From the NCBI GenBank assembly GCA_021298355.1, contig JAJTEH010000009.1:1-64000 (forward strand): a stretch of 64,000 bases of DNA, written 5' to 3'. The position numbers were made by a program, and so were the translations under genes. Position 1 is the stretch's first letter. Each line of letters starts with the position of its first letter. Source of the DNA: Flammeovirgaceae bacterium (GTDB lineage Bacteria; Bacteroidota; Bacteroidia; Cytophagales; Cyclobacteriaceae). Below the pieces are notes generated by a model that had not been told where the DNA came from, did not search any database, and saw only the letters and a program-made list of their open reading frames with translations. This document shows, one piece after another, positions 44,047 to 53,562 of the stretch.

Positions 44047-45165
44047 ATGGCCTTTAATTTTTTTAAGAAATCCGAACCGAAAAAGGAAGAAGCTACATCT
44101 AACTCTCGTTACATCGATTTAAAGGTGAAACGCATTGTGCAAGAAACAAAGGATGCTATCTCCATTTGGTTCGAACAGCCTACAACGAAAATCAAGTATA
44201 AATCCGGTCAATTTTTAACACTTATCGCCACCATTAACGGCAAAGAAACGCGTAGGGCTTACTCTTTGTGTTCTTCTCCTTTTACGGATGATGATTTAGG
44301 TGTAGCCGTAAAAAGAGTAGATAAAGGCTTGATGAGCAACTGGCTTCCGGATAATTTAAAAGAAGGCCAAACCATTAAAATAATGGAACCGATGGGCGTG
44401 TTCACTACAGAATATGCAACAACGAATAAAAGACACTTAGTTATGTTTGCCGGTGGTTCGGGCATTACACCGATGATATCCATCATCAAAAGTTTACTAA
44501 CACAAGAACCGGAAAGCATGGTTTCACTCGTGTATGCTAACCGCGATATCGAAAGCATTATTTTTAAAGATCAGCTTGCCGCTTTAGAAACTTCTTATCA
44601 GGGAAGATTACACCTCATCCATATCTTAGACAACGCGCCCATGAATTGGCAAGGTTATTCGGGTTTGCTAAACCACGATATGCTCACTAAATTATTCGAG
44701 CGCATGCCAGATTGGGGAATCGATAAAACCACTTACTTAATGTGCGGCCCCGAAGGCATGATGAAGAATGTGGAAAGTTTACTGGCAGCTAGAAATATTC
44801 CAAAAGAAAAAATGTTTAAAGAAAGTTTTGTTCAGGGAACTATCGATAAAGAACAGAAGCAAACAGCAGCTGTTTCAACGGATGAGAAAAAATCCAGAGA
44901 GGTAACCATTCGTTACGATGGACAAGAATATAAAATCAACGTAGCACCTGATAAAACAATTTTAGAAACCGCATTAGACCAAGGTATTGATTTGCCTTAT
45001 TCTTGTCAGAGTGGTTTGTGCACAGCATGTCGGGGTAAGGCATTAAGCGGAGAAGTAAAATTAGATGAAGAAGAAGGCTTATCGCAAAGCGAACGTGCCG
45101 AAGGATACGTGCTTACGTGTGTTGGGCATCCACTTACAGATGATGTGGTAATTGAAATCGGATAA
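44047..45165 (+). CDS. Flavodoxin/ferredoxin-NADP reductase with 2Fe-2S domain (PaaE-like)
   Basis: A 372-residue electron-transfer flavoprotein. It has an FAD domain with RAYS (70-73), an NAD(P) domain with GGSGITP (136-142) and CGPEGMM (233-239), and a C-terminal plant-type ferredoxin domain with cluster ligands Cys320, Cys325, Cys328 and Cys358. The layout is that of PaaE and HmpX reductases, which feed electrons to an oxygenase. No paaABCD genes are present. The sterol-desaturase-like gene nearby on the other strand could be a partner, but that is only inference. Confidence 0.88.
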   Translation: MAFNFFKKSEPKKEEATSNSRYIDLKVKRIVQETKDAISIWFEQPTTKIKYKSGQFLTLIATINGKETRRAYSLCSSPFTDDDLGVAVKRVDKGLMSNWLPDNLKEGQTIKIMEPMGVFTTEYATTNKRHLVMFAGGSGITPMISIIKSLLTQEPESMVSLVYANRDIESIIFKDQLAALETSYQGRLHLIHILDNAPMNWQGYSGLLNHDMLTKLFERMPDWGIDKTTYLMCGPEGMMKNVESLLAARNIPKEKMFKESFVQGTIDKEQKQTAAVSTDEKKSREVTIRYDGQEYKINVAPDKTILETALDQGIDLPYSCQSGLCTACRGKALSGEVKLDEEEGLSQSERAEGYVLTCVGHPLTDDVVIEIG

Positions 45166-45166
45166 A

Positions 45167-45640
45167 TTAATGGGGTAAGCGATCGCGTAGCAAACCGTAT
45201 AAAAATGTTCCGCTCAAAGCTGCCAACAATAAAATAAAAGCTCCGGCATAACCCATTCCTGCTTGTAAAAAAATAGGACCGGGGCAAGCACCTGTTATGC
45301 CCCAACCCAATCCAAAAATTAATCCACCCGGAATAATTCCTTTGTGAAATTTCTTTTCTGCAACATGAATTGATGCTGATTGCTTTCTGCGTTTGAAAAG
45401 ATTGATAATGTAAGTGGATACAATACCGGTAACAACTGCCGAACCGATAACACCATACATGTGAAAAGATTGAAAGCGAAACATTTCCTGAATACGATAC
45501 CAGGAAAATACTTCAGCCTTTACCAACACAAAACCGAAAAAGAAACCACACGCAAAAAACAGAAAAATATTTTTTAAGGAAGTTTTTTGGTTTGCAGATT
45601 CAGTTTGCACTTCACCATCGATATTCGGTAGATTCTTCAT
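45167..45640 (-). CDS. YeeE/YedE-family sulfur transporter, C-terminal subunit
   Basis: A 157-residue membrane protein of the YeeE/YedE (DUF6691) type. Four transmembrane segments are visible, with the GWGITGACPGPIFLQAG motif that carries the transport Cys. In TsuA-type thiosulfate transporters both halves are on one chain. Here the C-terminal half is a separate gene that overlaps the N-terminal-half gene by 4 nt. It is convergent with the ferredoxin reductase, 1 bp apart. Confidence 0.85.
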   Translation of the reverse strand: MKNLPNIDGEVQTESANQKTSLKNIFLFFACGFFFGFVLVKAEVFSWYRIQEMFRFQSFHMYGVIGSAVVTGIVSTYIINLFKRRKQSASIHVAEKKFHKGIIPGGLIFGLGWGITGACPGPIFLQAGMGYAGAFILLLAALSGTFLYGLLRDRLPH

Positions 45641-46209
45641 AGTGCAAGTAAATAAGGTAAGATAAAATTAGCGCTGATGATGCCACCCACCATAAAAGTA
45701 ATAGTAGCAACTAACGATGGCCATTGTAAACCAGATAAACCCGCAATAGCATGGCCACTCGTACAACCTCCGGCATACCGCGTTCCAAATCCAACCAGTA
45801 AACCGCCCACTATCAACAATACCCAGGTTGTAAAAGAAGAAAGTGCCGAAGTGCTGAAAATAAAGTCAGGCATGGCTTTAGCTTGTAGCTGAACGTTATA
45901 TTGCGCTAATTCTTTTTGTAAATCAGGATGAATGTCAAAGTTGTATTCCATTAAACCAGAGACATTTACAAAAACACCTGCGAACACAATCCCTAATGCG
46001 AAAAATAAATTCCATTGATGGTCTTTCCAATTGTATTGAAAGAAGGTTGGCTTAGAAGGAAGCAAGGCAGCGCAGATATGCCTTAAGTTGGCCGAAATAC
46101 CTAACGTTTTGTTTTCAATAAGCAAAAGCAAAGGAACGGTTAAACCTATCAGCGGACCAACAACATACCAGGGCCAGGGTTTAAAAATTACATCATGAAT
46201 CAATTGCAT
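45637..46209 (-). CDS. YeeE/YedE-family sulfur transporter, N-terminal subunit
   Basis: A 190-residue membrane protein with about four to five transmembrane segments and the motif GFGTRYAGGCTSGHAIAGLS, the diagnostic Cys-containing signature of YeeE/YedE (TsuA) proteins. The family imports thiosulfate or related sulfur species. It ends in an ATGA overlap with the second half-transporter gene. No rhodanese, TusA or metallo-beta-lactamase partner gene lies beside it, so the use of the sulfur is unknown. Confidence 0.87.
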   Translation of the reverse strand: MQLIHDVIFKPWPWYVVGPLIGLTVPLLLLIENKTLGISANLRHICAALLPSKPTFFQYNWKDHQWNLFFALGIVFAGVFVNVSGLMEYNFDIHPDLQKELAQYNVQLQAKAMPDFIFSTSALSSFTTWVLLIVGGLLVGFGTRYAGGCTSGHAIAGLSGLQWPSLVATITFMVGGIISANFILPYLLAL

Positions 46210-46233
46210 ATAGAGAGTAAAGGCAAAAAAGCT

Positions 46234-47448
46234 TTATTGTTTATATAACCACCGGTAGTAGGTTTCTTCCACACTATCGAGTGTAGAAACCATTAACACC
46301 ACCAATAAACTAACACCTAAAAATCCGAAACTTTGTTGTTCGAAAGCAATTAAACTACACACTAACAACGCCCGCACTACTTCTACAGCATATACCCATT
46401 GTTGTTGTTCTAACAAAGCGCCACAATTGATTAACGTAATTAATAACAAACTCGCACCTAACCATTTTTCTGCCACCGACCACTCATTAAAATATAATGT
46501 AAAGAAAAATAAACCACCTAATGCCACGATAACTTGTAAGGTAATGTACCAGCGAAAACGGCTTGTCATGTGGAATGATCTTTTCTCTGCTAATAATGAT
46601 TTTTCTATATCAGCTCTGATGTGTTGGTCCAGTTGTTCTGGTTTTCCGAAAATTATTTTAAAGGATTGTACAATACTTCCACTTCTGCGACATGCCTCTG
46701 CTAATTCGAAATAATAATGAAAGTGTTGCCACAAGAAGCTGTGGCTTTTTAACGGATGGGTTAATCCATAAATGGGTTTCTCTTCTTCTTTTTGAAAAGT
46801 GCCAAATAACTTATCCCAAAACACAAATATATCTCCGTAGTTCTTATTCAAATATTTTTCGTTAGAAGCATGGTGTACACCATGGTGCGAGGGCGTAATG
46901 AAAATTTTTTCTATCCAACCTAGTTTACCTATTACTTGTGTGTGCGTAAAAAAGGAATAAGCACCATGCACTACTAAAATGGTAATCACCATCAACGGAT
47001 CGAAACCAACAATCGGTAAAATACACCAGAATAAATTTCTTACTACAGCTTGAATAGTTGTAATGCGCGCTGAAACTGTATAATTAAATTCTTCACTTTG
47101 ATGGTGTACAATGTGCGCGCCCCATAACAAATTAATTTCATGCCCTAAACGATGATACCAATACCAAACAAAATCGGTAGCTAATAACAACAGCACCCAT
47201 ATAGACCAATGGTTAGGAATAGAAAAGAGTGCGAAATGTTTATGCAGATAAACATACAAAGCATAAAAACTTCCGGTAATAAATAAATTCAGCAATCGTT
47301 CGGCAATGCCTATCGAAATATTGCTTACAGATGAAGCATAATTAAAAAGATTTGCCTTCCCCGATTTTTTCGCTAACCAATATTCTAAGCCTACAAACAA
47401 TAAGAAAGCCGGCACAATAAAAGCCACCAGCCAGGTATTTTCTTGCAT
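46234..47448 (-). CDS. Sterol desaturase/fatty acid hydroxylase family protein
   Basis: A 404-residue integral membrane protein of the di-iron fatty acid hydroxylase superfamily. The metal-binding His clusters are visible: HRLGHE near 105, HIVHHQSEEFN near 117 and HHGVHHASN near 190. About eight hydrophobic segments are present. The C-terminal ~130 residues are extra hydrophobic helices beyond the hydroxylase core. I chose the ATG at 47448, right before the first helix, over an upstream in-frame start that adds 29 residues. Lipid or carotenoid hydroxylation is possible; substrate unknown. Confidence 0.87.
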   Translation of the reverse strand: MQENTWLVAFIVPAFLLFVGLEYWLAKKSGKANLFNYASSVSNISIGIAERLLNLFITGSFYALYVYLHKHFALFSIPNHWSIWVLLLLATDFVWYWYHRLGHEINLLWGAHIVHHQSEEFNYTVSARITTIQAVVRNLFWCILPIVGFDPLMVITILVVHGAYSFFTHTQVIGKLGWIEKIFITPSHHGVHHASNEKYLNKNYGDIFVFWDKLFGTFQKEEEKPIYGLTHPLKSHSFLWQHFHYYFELAEACRRSGSIVQSFKIIFGKPEQLDQHIRADIEKSLLAEKRSFHMTSRFRWYITLQVIVALGGLFFFTLYFNEWSVAEKWLGASLLLITLINCGALLEQQQWVYAVEVVRALLVCSLIAFEQQSFGFLGVSLLVVLMVSTLDSVEETYYRWLYKQ

Positions 47449-47550
47449 AGTTTTTTCTGCAAAGGTAATGTCTTTTTTATAAACCCTATAAAATCTATAG
47501 ACAATTAGATTTACATGTTTATACTTGATATTCAATCGATTGCAATTCGA

Positions 47551-48861
47551 TTAAGGTCTAATAGAACTCATCTTTTGGTTTAGATAAAATATGATAAAAC
47601 CGATAACAATAAGGGTTAATCCAATTAGCGATTCCTTTGGTTTATCAATCAAAACAAAAATCGTTATCCAGGTATTGGCTAATAAAAACAACGCTGGCGT
47701 ATACGGATATCCCCAAGTTTTATAAGGTCGGGGTAAATCGGGTTGTTTATAACGCAAAACAAAAACACCGGCAACGGTAACACTTGTTAACAAAGCCAAA
47801 GTAAAACCGGCATAAATCATCACTTCTTCAAAGGTAGATGTGTAGATAAACAATAAAGTTATAATCGTTTGAAAAATAATGGAATTAACGGGTGTATCGT
47901 TTTTACTTTTCTTAGCCAAAAATTGAAACACCGGATAATCTTCGCCCATTACTTGTGTAATGCGGGCGCCAACAAAAACCATTGCACTTACGGTCGATAG
48001 CATCAACACGGCAATCATAATCGATAATAAATTGGCAGTTTGCAATTGAAATAGTTTTGTTCCGGCTAAAAACCCAACTTCAATTTTTCCGACCAATTCC
48101 TGCATAGGCACGGTTAACAGAAAAACATAATTAATAAGCGTATAGAGAACCGTTACCAAAACGGTGCTTACCAATAAAGCAAGTGGTAAATTGCGGGAAG
48201 GATTTTTTAATTCTCCCACTACATAAATGGCTGCGTTCCATCCGGTAAAAGCATACGATACATATACAAGTGAAACAGCAAAACCAGCCGTTGCCATGTA
48301 CGACCAAGCTTGTGCATCGGGCATAACGCTAATGTTTTGCGGATGCTCTGTTAACAATCCGGCAACAATAAAAAATAAAACAACTCCAATTTTAATGATG
48401 GTAAAGAATACTTGAAAGAAACTACCAACACCCACACTAACCATGTGAATGATAGCAAACAATACTACAACACCAGCCGCGATATGGTCAACAGGTAAAC
48501 CGGGATAAACTACCACCAAATATTTTCCGAGGGCTACAGCAGCTAAAGCGGTTGGAGCTGCAAAACCAATGGTGGCAGAAATCCAACCGGATAAGAAACC
48601 CATAGCCGGGTGATATACTTTGCTAAGCAAATGATATTCACCACCGGAACGTGGTAAGGCTGTGCCTAATTCGCCATACGAAACAGCACCACAAAAAGCG
48701 ATTACGCCACCACATACCCATAACATTAATAAAGCAAATACAGATGGAATATCTACAACCTGAAATCCTAAACTGGTAAATACACCTGTGCCAATCATGT
48801 TGGCAACAACAATGGAGGATGCAGTAAGCAAACCTATTTTGGCAGCGCTAAGATTTTTCAT
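47551..48861 (-). CDS. APC-family amino acid permease
   Basis: A 436-residue, roughly 12-helix transporter of the amino acid-polyamine-organocation superfamily. TM1 contains the unwound motif IVVANMIGTGVFTSLG, and further family stretches are GAVSYGELGTALPRSGGEYH and YVSYAFTGWNAAIYVVGEL. It probably imports or exchanges an amino acid. Substrate cannot be assigned from sequence alone. Its start overlaps the 3' end of the upstream CDF transporter gene by 14 bp. Confidence 0.9.
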   Translation of the reverse strand: MKNLSAAKIGLLTASSIVVANMIGTGVFTSLGFQVVDIPSVFALLMLWVCGGVIAFCGAVSYGELGTALPRSGGEYHLLSKVYHPAMGFLSGWISATIGFAAPTALAAVALGKYLVVVYPGLPVDHIAAGVVVLFAIIHMVSVGVGSFFQVFFTIIKIGVVLFFIVAGLLTEHPQNISVMPDAQAWSYMATAGFAVSLVYVSYAFTGWNAAIYVVGELKNPSRNLPLALLVSTVLVTVLYTLINYVFLLTVPMQELVGKIEVGFLAGTKLFQLQTANLLSIMIAVLMLSTVSAMVFVGARITQVMGEDYPVFQFLAKKSKNDTPVNSIIFQTIITLLFIYTSTFEEVMIYAGFTLALLTSVTVAGVFVLRYKQPDLPRPYKTWGYPYTPALFLLANTWITIFVLIDKPKESLIGLTLIVIGFIIFYLNQKMSSIRP

Positions 48862-49837
48862 GATGATGTTTCTGATCGCTCACAATGTTTTTCAAATTCC
48901 AGGTAACGCGTTTTTCGAAGGGATGTTGGCGGGCAGCGCAATTACCTTTGTTGCAAATCTTACAAGAGAAATCCAGGCATCCATCAGAATGCACAAATAA
49001 CTCTAACGAATCGCCAAATTCTTTTTTTACTAATGCGGAAAGCGAATATATTTCCTGATGGGCTTCGTGAACATTTAAATACCATGGAACTGTTAAGTGA
49101 CAATCCATGTGCAACACGCTGCCATATTTTATAATGCGCATGTTGTGTAAGTCAACCCAGTTTTCTTTTCTGTTCTTTTCTAAAATAACAACTAATTTTT
49201 GTAGCAAGGCTTCGTCTGCTTCATCCATAATGCCTGCCACAGATTTTCGAAGTATAACAAAACCTGTATATAGAATTATGGTACTGAATAAAAGCGCAAC
49301 AGCACTATCTAACCATTGGTAGTTGGTAACGAGTAATAGAATCAATCCGATTAATAATCCAGCGGTTGAGTAAGCATCGCTTTGCAAATGTTTACCACTG
49401 GCAATTAAGGCAAGTGAATTATTTTTCTTTCCTGTTTTAACACAAATAAATCCTGCAAAAAAATTAATAATGCCTGTTGCTGCGATTAACCAAATGCCAA
49501 CGTCTAACGAGCGAATAGGTTCTGGATTAAACAAGGCTAATAAAGCTTTGTAAAAAATAGCTGCGCCTGCTAAAAAAATCATTCCGCCTTCTATGCCTGC
49601 CGATATAAATTCTATTTTACCATGACCATAAGGATGGTCGGCATCTTTTGGCTTGGCTGAAATCATTAAACTATACAAGCCAATAAATCCGGCAGTAACA
49701 TTTACAATGCCTTCTAAAGCATCGGTAAGAATAGCGATAGAGTGCGTTAAAAAATAAGCAATGGTTTTAACGATCAACAAAGAAATGGAAACAAGCGTAA
49801 TCCATTTTTGAACTCTGATGTTTTGTTGTGCACTCAT
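48848..49837 (-). CDS. Cation diffusion facilitator (CDF) metal exporter
   Basis: A 329-residue CDF transporter with six transmembrane helices and a cytoplasmic C-terminal domain. Site-A-type residues are visible in LTDALEGIVN (TM2) and HLQSDAYST (TM5, HxxSD), and HPYGHGKIEFISAG follows TM2. The tail is unusual. After the normal domain it has a Cys-rich segment (CLDFSCKICNKGNC) and ends in a His run (KHHHEKS), probably metal-binding or sensing. Zn, Fe or Mn are possible substrates. Confidence 0.9.
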   Translation of the reverse strand: MSAQQNIRVQKWITLVSISLLIVKTIAYFLTHSIAILTDALEGIVNVTAGFIGLYSLMISAKPKDADHPYGHGKIEFISAGIEGGMIFLAGAAIFYKALLALFNPEPIRSLDVGIWLIAATGIINFFAGFICVKTGKKNNSLALIASGKHLQSDAYSTAGLLIGLILLLVTNYQWLDSAVALLFSTIILYTGFVILRKSVAGIMDEADEALLQKLVVILEKNRKENWVDLHNMRIIKYGSVLHMDCHLTVPWYLNVHEAHQEIYSLSALVKKEFGDSLELFVHSDGCLDFSCKICNKGNCAARQHPFEKRVTWNLKNIVSDQKHHHEKS

Positions 49838-49839
49838 GA

Positions 49840-50823
49840 TTACTTAAGTTCGATGCCAAGCAAGTATTTTTCTGCTGTAATGTAAAGATAATTTTCTTTA
49901 GCATGTAGCGCACAGTTAGCAGCGGGTACAGGCAATACAATTCGTCCTAAAACTTTTCCTTGGTTATTAAAAATCCACACACCGCCCGGTCCGGTTGCAA
50001 AAACAATTCCTTTAGTATTAATTTTTAATCCATCGGGTAAACCCGGTTCGGTTGCAGTTTTATCAGTTGCATCCAACCAGATTTTTTCTTTTACTATTGA
50101 ATCATTTTTGATGGTTAATAATTTCCAATAAGCTTGGGTAGGATCAGAGTTGGCCACTAACAAAAGCGAATCGCCCGGAAACAAAGCTAAGCCATTCGGT
50201 CGGGTAAATTGAGTGGATAAAAGTTTAAGCGAATCTGTTTTTGTAAATAGGTATAATCCTGAGAATGAAATTTCTTTTAAAGAATCCTGATCATCGTTTT
50301 TCAATCCATAAGGTGGATCAGTAAAATAGAGGTTTTCCTTTTCATCATATACGGCATCGTTAGGGCTGTTGAATCTTTTATTTTCCCATTTACTTACGAT
50401 TGTTGAAAAATTTGCTGATGGATAATTAAGATCACTTTGCATCCATGCCATTCTTCTGTCGCCATGTTGGCATAATACTAATTTATTGTTTGCATTCAAC
50501 AGTAAACCATTTGCTCCTTCACCAGCATTACCAACTTCTTCAAGTGTATAGCCCGATGGTTGTAAGTAGGTTTGTAAACCATTTTTTTCATCCCAACTCC
50601 AGATAATGTTTTTTGGCACATCTGTAAAAATCAGTTTATTTTCTTTTTCTAACCACAAAGGTCCTTCGCTCCAAACAAATCCATCTGCTAAAACAGTGGT
50701 AGAAAGTGTTGTGTCAATCACCGTGGAGAGTTCCTGATCCCACACTTCTATTTTTCCTATTTGTTTTTTTGTAGAACACGAAATCCAAACTAAGGATATT
50801 GTAAAAATCAATAGTAATCTCAT
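49840..50823 (-). CDS. SMP-30/gluconolactonase-family lipoprotein
   Basis: A 327-residue beta-propeller protein with a lipoprotein signal (lipobox ISC, Cys16). The SMP-30/LRE family pattern is seen in VWSEGPLWLEKENKLIFTDV, NGLLLNANNKLVLCQHG, RFNSPNDAVYDEKENLYFTD and RPNGLALFPGD. The Glu, Asn and Asp metal ligands of the family are in these segments. It is probably a periplasmic or surface lactonase acting on sugar lactones. It overlaps the upstream 83-residue gene by 4 nt. Confidence 0.88.
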   Translation of the reverse strand: MRLLLIFTISLVWISCSTKKQIGKIEVWDQELSTVIDTTLSTTVLADGFVWSEGPLWLEKENKLIFTDVPKNIIWSWDEKNGLQTYLQPSGYTLEEVGNAGEGANGLLLNANNKLVLCQHGDRRMAWMQSDLNYPSANFSTIVSKWENKRFNSPNDAVYDEKENLYFTDPPYGLKNDDQDSLKEISFSGLYLFTKTDSLKLLSTQFTRPNGLALFPGDSLLLVANSDPTQAYWKLLTIKNDSIVKEKIWLDATDKTATEPGLPDGLKINTKGIVFATGPGGVWIFNNQGKVLGRIVLPVPAANCALHAKENYLYITAEKYLLGIELK

Positions 50824-51071
50824 TTTATTTTTCTCATTAATTTAATCAAAGCAGGAAGTGCAATAATTACCCATACTATATTTAAGAACATGCTGGCGTA
50901 GGCATCTTTATAGAATGTGTAAACAATTAGAAATAAACCACCGAACAGGTTGAGCAGAAGAAAAACATACGAATCAGATTTCAATTTCTGGTAACTGTTT
51001 AAACCATACGCGATCACTACTTGTAAAGAACCTAACCAACCTATTACTTCTAACCAATTAAATGTTATCAT
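50820..51071 (-). CDS. Small membrane protein (CBU_0592-like)
   Basis: An 83-residue protein with three predicted transmembrane helices: EVIGWLGSLQVVIAYGLNS, FLLLNLFGGLFLIVYTF and FLNIVWVIIALPALIKL. It resembles the CBU_0592 family of small uncharacterised membrane proteins. It overlaps both neighbours by 4 nt, in the order TauE/SafE - this gene - gluconolactonase, so it is part of a tight three-gene operon. Confidence 0.75.
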   Translation of the reverse strand: MITFNWLEVIGWLGSLQVVIAYGLNSYQKLKSDSYVFLLLNLFGGLFLIVYTFYKDAYASMFLNIVWVIIALPALIKLMRKIK

Positions 51072-51793
51072 TTCGTCATTTCATTTATCAACAATACCAA
51101 ACCAATTATACCTGTAAAAACCAATACTATCTTTTTAAATGTTTCTTGGTTGATGTACACCAAAATCTTTTTACCCAGATAACTTCCCATCCATGCTGCG
51201 ATCATCAGTAAAGGGGTATACCAAATCATTTCTTTCGGAAGAAAATTAAATTCTAAATATAAGATGGTTCGGCTTACATCCACACCAAAGTCGATTGCGG
51301 CTGATGTTCCAACAAATAAATTTTTCTCTAAATTAAATGCCGTAAGTACTAAACCACGGATCGCTCCACCCGTTCCTATAAATCCGGCCAGAAATCCTGC
51401 TACACTTCCTCCTGTAATTGCATTTTTAGCTGTTGCTTCTATCTGGAAAGTAGGCCGTAATAAGTATACTGTGCTAACAACAAGTAAAAATATTCCAAGT
51501 ATCCATTTAGCGTAAGTTAACGATATATATTGTGTAAGTATTGCACCAACAATAGCAAACAAAACGCTGGAAACACCTAACCAAAGACTTAATTTTTTGT
51601 CGATAGTTTTTCTAAAGAACCAAAGCTTAGCAACGTTGCTGAAGATATGGAGCAAACCTGTTAACGCTAACACAGTTGGGAAATCGAAAAAAAATTGCCC
51701 GATAGAAACAAAAAGCAACGAAGAACCAAATCCGCCAATTGTTCCAAGAATTTCTGCTAATAAGGTTAGAAAAAAGAATAGGATAAAATTCAC
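51068..51793 (-). CDS. Sulfite exporter TauE/SafE-family protein
   Basis: A 241-residue polytopic membrane protein with about eight transmembrane helices and a GSVAGFLAGFIGTGGAIRGL segment typical of the TauE/SafE family. Members export sulfite, sulfoacetate or other organic anions. The start is GTG at 51793. It is the first gene of the TauE - small membrane protein - gluconolactonase unit, so the substrate could be a sugar acid derived from lactone hydrolysis; this is inference. Confidence 0.87.
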   Translation of the reverse strand: MNFILFFFLTLLAEILGTIGGFGSSLLFVSIGQFFFDFPTVLALTGLLHIFSNVAKLWFFRKTIDKKLSLWLGVSSVLFAIVGAILTQYISLTYAKWILGIFLLVVSTVYLLRPTFQIEATAKNAITGGSVAGFLAGFIGTGGAIRGLVLTAFNLEKNLFVGTSAAIDFGVDVSRTILYLEFNFLPKEMIWYTPLLMIAAWMGSYLGKKILVYINQETFKKIVLVFTGIIGLVLLINEMTK

Positions 51794-51800
51794 ACGCAGT

Positions 51801-51808
51801 TAAATTTG
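51801..51808 (+). promoter_or_regulatory. -7 promoter element of the M3 peptidase gene
   Basis: TAAATTTG matches TAnnTTTG, ending 29 nt before the ATG at 51838. No strong -33 motif was found. It lies between divergent genes (TauE minus, peptidase plus). Confidence 0.45.
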
Positions 51809-51837
51809 TGATAATTTAATTGAAAGGTACTACACTC

Positions 51838-53562
51838 ATGGAAACATTGCTAACGATTAAAAGACCAAATAGACATTTTTTACCTGAAGAATTTAAGGTA
51901 ACAACCTGGAAGGAAGTAGAACCTTTTTTTCTACAACTCTTGCAAAAAGAATTAAACACGTTAGATGATTTAAAAAAATGGTTCAACGATAAAAGTGAAT
52001 TAGAATCTGTGATTGGCGAAGATTTGGCATGGCGCTACATACGCATGACATGTTTTACCGATCGCGAAGACTACAGCAAAGAGTATCAATTTTTTGTAAC
52101 GGAGATTCAACCTCAGATTGCGCCTGTTGCCGACCAACTCAATAAAAAAGCTGCAGCGTCATCTTTTCTAAATCAATTAGAAAATACAACCGGTTTTGAT
52201 ATTTTGATTCGAAACCTTAAAAAAGAAATTGAATTATTCAGAGAAGAAAGTATTCCTCTCTTTACAGAAATCAATACACTCACACAAAAATATGCGCAAC
52301 TATCAGGCGCGATGTCGGTAATGTGGCAAGATAAAGAACTTACATTGCAACAAGCATCGGTTTGGTTGATGAAGGAAGATAGAAATATTCGTGAGCAAGT
52401 TTACCAGCTCATTGCCAACAGAAGATTACAAGACAAACAAAACCTGGATGATTTATTCAGCGAATTAATTTCGCTTCGCCATCGGGTTGCGCAACAGGCT
52501 GATTTTACCAACTTTAGAGATTACATGTTTAAGGCATTGGGAAGATTTGATTATCAACCTGCCGATTGTTTTGCGTTTCATCAGGCTATTGAAACAGAAG
52601 TAGTACCACTGCTACAAGTTTTTACAGAAGAAAGAAAAAAAGATTTACGGGTAGATACACTCAAACCTTGGGATAAAGCAGTTGATCCACAAAATCGCGC
52701 ACCACTTAAAGCCTTTAATAATGGTCATGAGTTAACAGAGAAAACCATTTTAGTTTTTTCTAAACTAGATCCTTTTCTTGGTCAATGTTTAACGATTATG
52801 AAAAACATGGGCCATCTCGATTTAGAATCGAGAAAAGGAAAAGCTCCGGGTGGATATAATTATCCGTTGGCAGAAGTAGGTGTTCCGTTTATTTTCATGA
52901 ATGCCACTTCTACATTGCGCGATATGGTTACCATTATGCACGAAGGTGGGCACGCCATTCATAATTTTTTAACGAGAGAGTTAGAGTTGAATGATTTTAA
53001 ATCAACACCATCGGAAGTTGCCGAGCTTGCTTCCATGTCTATGGAATTAATTTCTATGGAACATTGGAATGTATTTTTCAGCGATGCGGAAGAATTGAAA
53101 CGCGCTAAGAAAGAACACTTAGAAGATATTATTGAAACATTACCATGGGTAGCTACAATTGATAGTTTCCAACATTGGATGTATGAAAATCCTACTCACA
53201 CACAAGCTGAAAGAAAACAAAAGTGGAATGAGATTTTCCATCGTTTTACCGATACACTAACAGATTGGCAAGGACAAGAAGAAACGAAAAACTATTTGTG
53301 GCAAAAGCAATTGCATCTTTACGAAGTTCCATTTTATTACATAGAATATGGAATGGCACAATTAGGTGCAATAGCCGTTTGGCGCAATTATAAGCGCGAT
53401 AAACAGAAAGGATTAGAAGGCTACATGAATGCTTTAAGACTGGGAAATTTAAAATCTATTCCGGAAGTATATAAGGCGGCAGATATTGAGTTTAATTTCT
53501 CTCAAACGTATATCCGAGAGTTAGTAGATTTTGTAAAGCAAGAGTTAAAAGCTTTGGATTAA
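51838..53562 (+). CDS. M3-family oligoendopeptidase
   Basis: A 574-residue cytoplasmic zinc metallopeptidase of the M3 (PepF/thimet oligopeptidase) family. The zinc-binding HExxH motif is in TIMHEGGHAIHNFLTR, and the second zinc-ligand helix is SEVAELASMSMELIS. It degrades oligopeptides in the cytosol. I chose the ATG at 51838; an in-frame TTG at 51820 adds six residues. It converges with marR, and the two genes share a TTAA double stop with a 4-bp overlap. Confidence 0.92.
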   Translation: METLLTIKRPNRHFLPEEFKVTTWKEVEPFFLQLLQKELNTLDDLKKWFNDKSELESVIGEDLAWRYIRMTCFTDREDYSKEYQFFVTEIQPQIAPVADQLNKKAAASSFLNQLENTTGFDILIRNLKKEIELFREESIPLFTEINTLTQKYAQLSGAMSVMWQDKELTLQQASVWLMKEDRNIREQVYQLIANRRLQDKQNLDDLFSELISLRHRVAQQADFTNFRDYMFKALGRFDYQPADCFAFHQAIETEVVPLLQVFTEERKKDLRVDTLKPWDKAVDPQNRAPLKAFNNGHELTEKTILVFSKLDPFLGQCLTIMKNMGHLDLESRKGKAPGGYNYPLAEVGVPFIFMNATSTLRDMVTIMHEGGHAIHNFLTRELELNDFKSTPSEVAELASMSMELISMEHWNVFFSDAEELKRAKKEHLEDIIETLPWVATIDSFQHWMYENPTHTQAERKQKWNEIFHRFTDTLTDWQGQEETKNYLWQKQLHLYEVPFYYIEYGMAQLGAIAVWRNYKRDKQKGLEGYMNALRLGNLKSIPEVYKAADIEFNFSQTYIRELVDFVKQELKALD

